A stretch of DNA of 6,065 bases from Pseudomonadota bacterium (GTDB lineage Bacteria; Pseudomonadota; Gammaproteobacteria; Enterobacterales; Enterobacteriaceae), in NCBI GenBank assembly GCA_023454395.1, contig JAEYFY010000256.1:1-6065 (forward strand), written 5' to 3'. This document shows, piece after piece, positions 5,215 to 6,065 of this stretch (position 1 is its first letter; each line of letters begins with the position of its first letter). The position numbers and the translations under genes were made by a program. Under the pieces are notes generated by a model. The model ran no database searches. It was not told the origin of the DNA and worked only from the letters and a program-made list of their open reading frames with translations.

Positions 5215-6065
5215 TTATTGGTTATGAGAGCTGCTACGACGACGAGGTGTACCTTCGTTGTTACGGCCACGGAAGTTACCGCGCTCGCCACCACGATCGT
5301 TGCTACGCTCACCACCGCGGTCGTTATTACCACGACGTTGTGGTTGATCACCATTGTTAAAACGGCGGCCACCTTGTGGCTGACCATCACGACGGCTGTT
5401 ATTACGACGCTCACGGAAAGGCTGAGATTGAGCATCACCCACTAATTGCATATTCAGTGGTTTGTTCATAATACGCGTACGCGTGAAATGGCTTAATAAA
5501 TCTGTTGGCATACCTTTTGGTAATTCGATGGTTGAGTGAGAACCATACAGTTTGATATTACCAATGTAACGGCTGCTGATATCGCCTTCGTTAGCAATCG
5601 CACCAACGATATGACGTACTTCAACACCATCATCACGACCCACTTCGATACGGTATAAATCCATTTCGCCAGCATCACGACGTTCACGACGAGGAGAACG
5701 CTCACGATCGTTATCACCGCGGCGGCGATCATCACCACGACGATCGTCACGATCGTTAAATTCGCGACGAGGGCGACGAACTGGATCTGGTGGCAGGATA
5801 AGCGCACGCTCACCTTGAGCCATTTTCAGTAATACCGCAGCCAGTGTTTCCATATCTAACGCTTCTTCACCTTGTGGAGCAAGTTTTGGTAACAGAGCGC
5901 GATATTGGTCAAGGTTGCTTGTTTCTAATTGTTGAGCGATTTGCTGTGCAAATTTTTCCTGACGACGTTGGCTGATAAGCTCTGCATTTGGCAGTTCTAC
6001 TTCAGGAATAGTCATCTTCATTGTACGTTCGATATTGCGCAGTAAACGACGCTCACGGTTATCAA
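5215..6065 (-). CDS. deaD: Cold-shock DEAD-box RNA helicase DeaD (CsdA), 3' part only
   Basis: ATP-dependent RNA helicase that helps ribosome assembly and mRNA turnover at low temperature. Only the last 282 codons are here and the gene continues past the right edge; reading stays open in frame up to 6063, and the first visible residues ([14 protein letters not shown]) match the end of the helicase core of E. coli DeaD. The Met codon at 6021 is therefore internal. Visible parts, numbered from the edge: helicase-core end 1-16, helical linker at about 17-92, an Arg/Asp-rich stretch at about 96-130, the DbpA-type RNA-binding domain at about 136-209 ([20 protein letters not shown] and following), and an Arg/Gly/Asn-rich tail at about 212-282 with two NDRGGER copies. 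The DEAD motif itself lies outside the window. The RNA-binding domain is almost unchanged from E. coli, while the tails differ freely. A terminator follows the stop. Confidence 0.96.
   Translation of the reverse strand, partial: DNRERRLLRNIERTMKMTIPEVELPNAELISQRRQEKFAQQIAQQLETSNLDQYRALLPKLAPQGEEALDMETLAAVLLKMAQGERALILPPDPVRRPRREFNDRDDRRGDDRRRGDNDRERSPRRERRDAGEMDLYRIEVGRDDGVEVRHIVGAIANEGDISSRYIGNIKLYGSHSTIELPKGMPTDLLSHFTRTRIMNKPLNMQLVGDAQSQPFRERRNNSRRDGQPQGGRRFNNGDQPQRRGNNDRGGERSNDRGGERGNFRGRNNEGTPRRRSSSHNQ
5281..5325 (-). repeat. Two NDRGGER repeats in the DeaD RGG tail
   Basis: Two 7-residue NDRGGER units separated by one serine are encoded here. Their DNA copies differ at third positions, so they look like an old duplication kept by selection on the protein. 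RGG-type tails in DEAD-box helicases bind RNA without strong sequence preference. Confidence 0.7.

Noticed and set aside
5205..5813. Open frames of 75 to 106 codons on both strands within deaD
   Set aside because: The Val/Thr/Ile-rich products are shadows of Arg codons (CGT and its complement) in the Arg/Asp- and RGG-rich parts of DeaD, not membrane proteins.
5215..6021. deaD fragment as a complete 268-residue gene starting at the ATG at 6021
   Set aside because: The frame stays open to the window edge and the upstream residues match the helicase core end, so this Met is internal and the gene is cut by the window.

Overview
The window looks like chromosomal DNA of an enteric gamma-proteobacterium with an AT-rich genome, most likely the Proteus/Morganellaceae group. 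This rests on close resemblance to Escherichia coli BtsS, BtsR, YjaA and DeaD as I remember those proteins, together with AT-rich intergenic DNA and AT-ending codons. The genus is an inference. No transposon, phage gene, CRISPR array, tRNA or rRNA was seen.

Left part, + strand: a leader of about 237 bases is followed by a tight set of three genes. These are btsS (LytS-type pyruvate-sensing histidine kinase), btsR (LytTR response regulator, starting 2 bases after the btsS stop) and a yjaA-like gene (24 bases after btsR, strong ribosome binding site). The leader holds a CRP-like site, a weak promoter and a stem-loop just upstream of a btsS start that lacks a good Shine-Dalgarno sequence. BtsS and BtsR form a signalling pair: external pyruvate is sensed in the membrane, the phosphate passes to BtsR, and BtsR activates a transporter gene (btsT in E. 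coli). No btsT-like gene lies here. The yjaA-like gene is the unexpected partner.

Middle: about 280 bases of AT-rich intergenic DNA precede a + strand gene for a small unrecognised lipoprotein of 189 residues. A 15-bp perfect inverted repeat separates it from a convergent gene on the - strand.

Right part, - strand: the convergent gene encodes a compact NAD-dependent dehydrogenase of the 3-hydroxyacyl-CoA / L-carnitine dehydrogenase / lambda-crystallin type. An intergenic stretch of about 300 bases upstream of it carries a short palindrome, an 11-bp inverted repeat and the intrinsic terminator of deaD. The 3' part of deaD (cold-shock DEAD-box RNA helicase) runs off the right edge; only its last 282 codons are present.

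Most of the window is ordinary core-type genome. The best leads are the btsSR-yjaA linkage, the regulatory layout ahead of btsS, the orphan lipoprotein, the shortened dehydrogenase, and the paired hairpins next to the deaD terminator.
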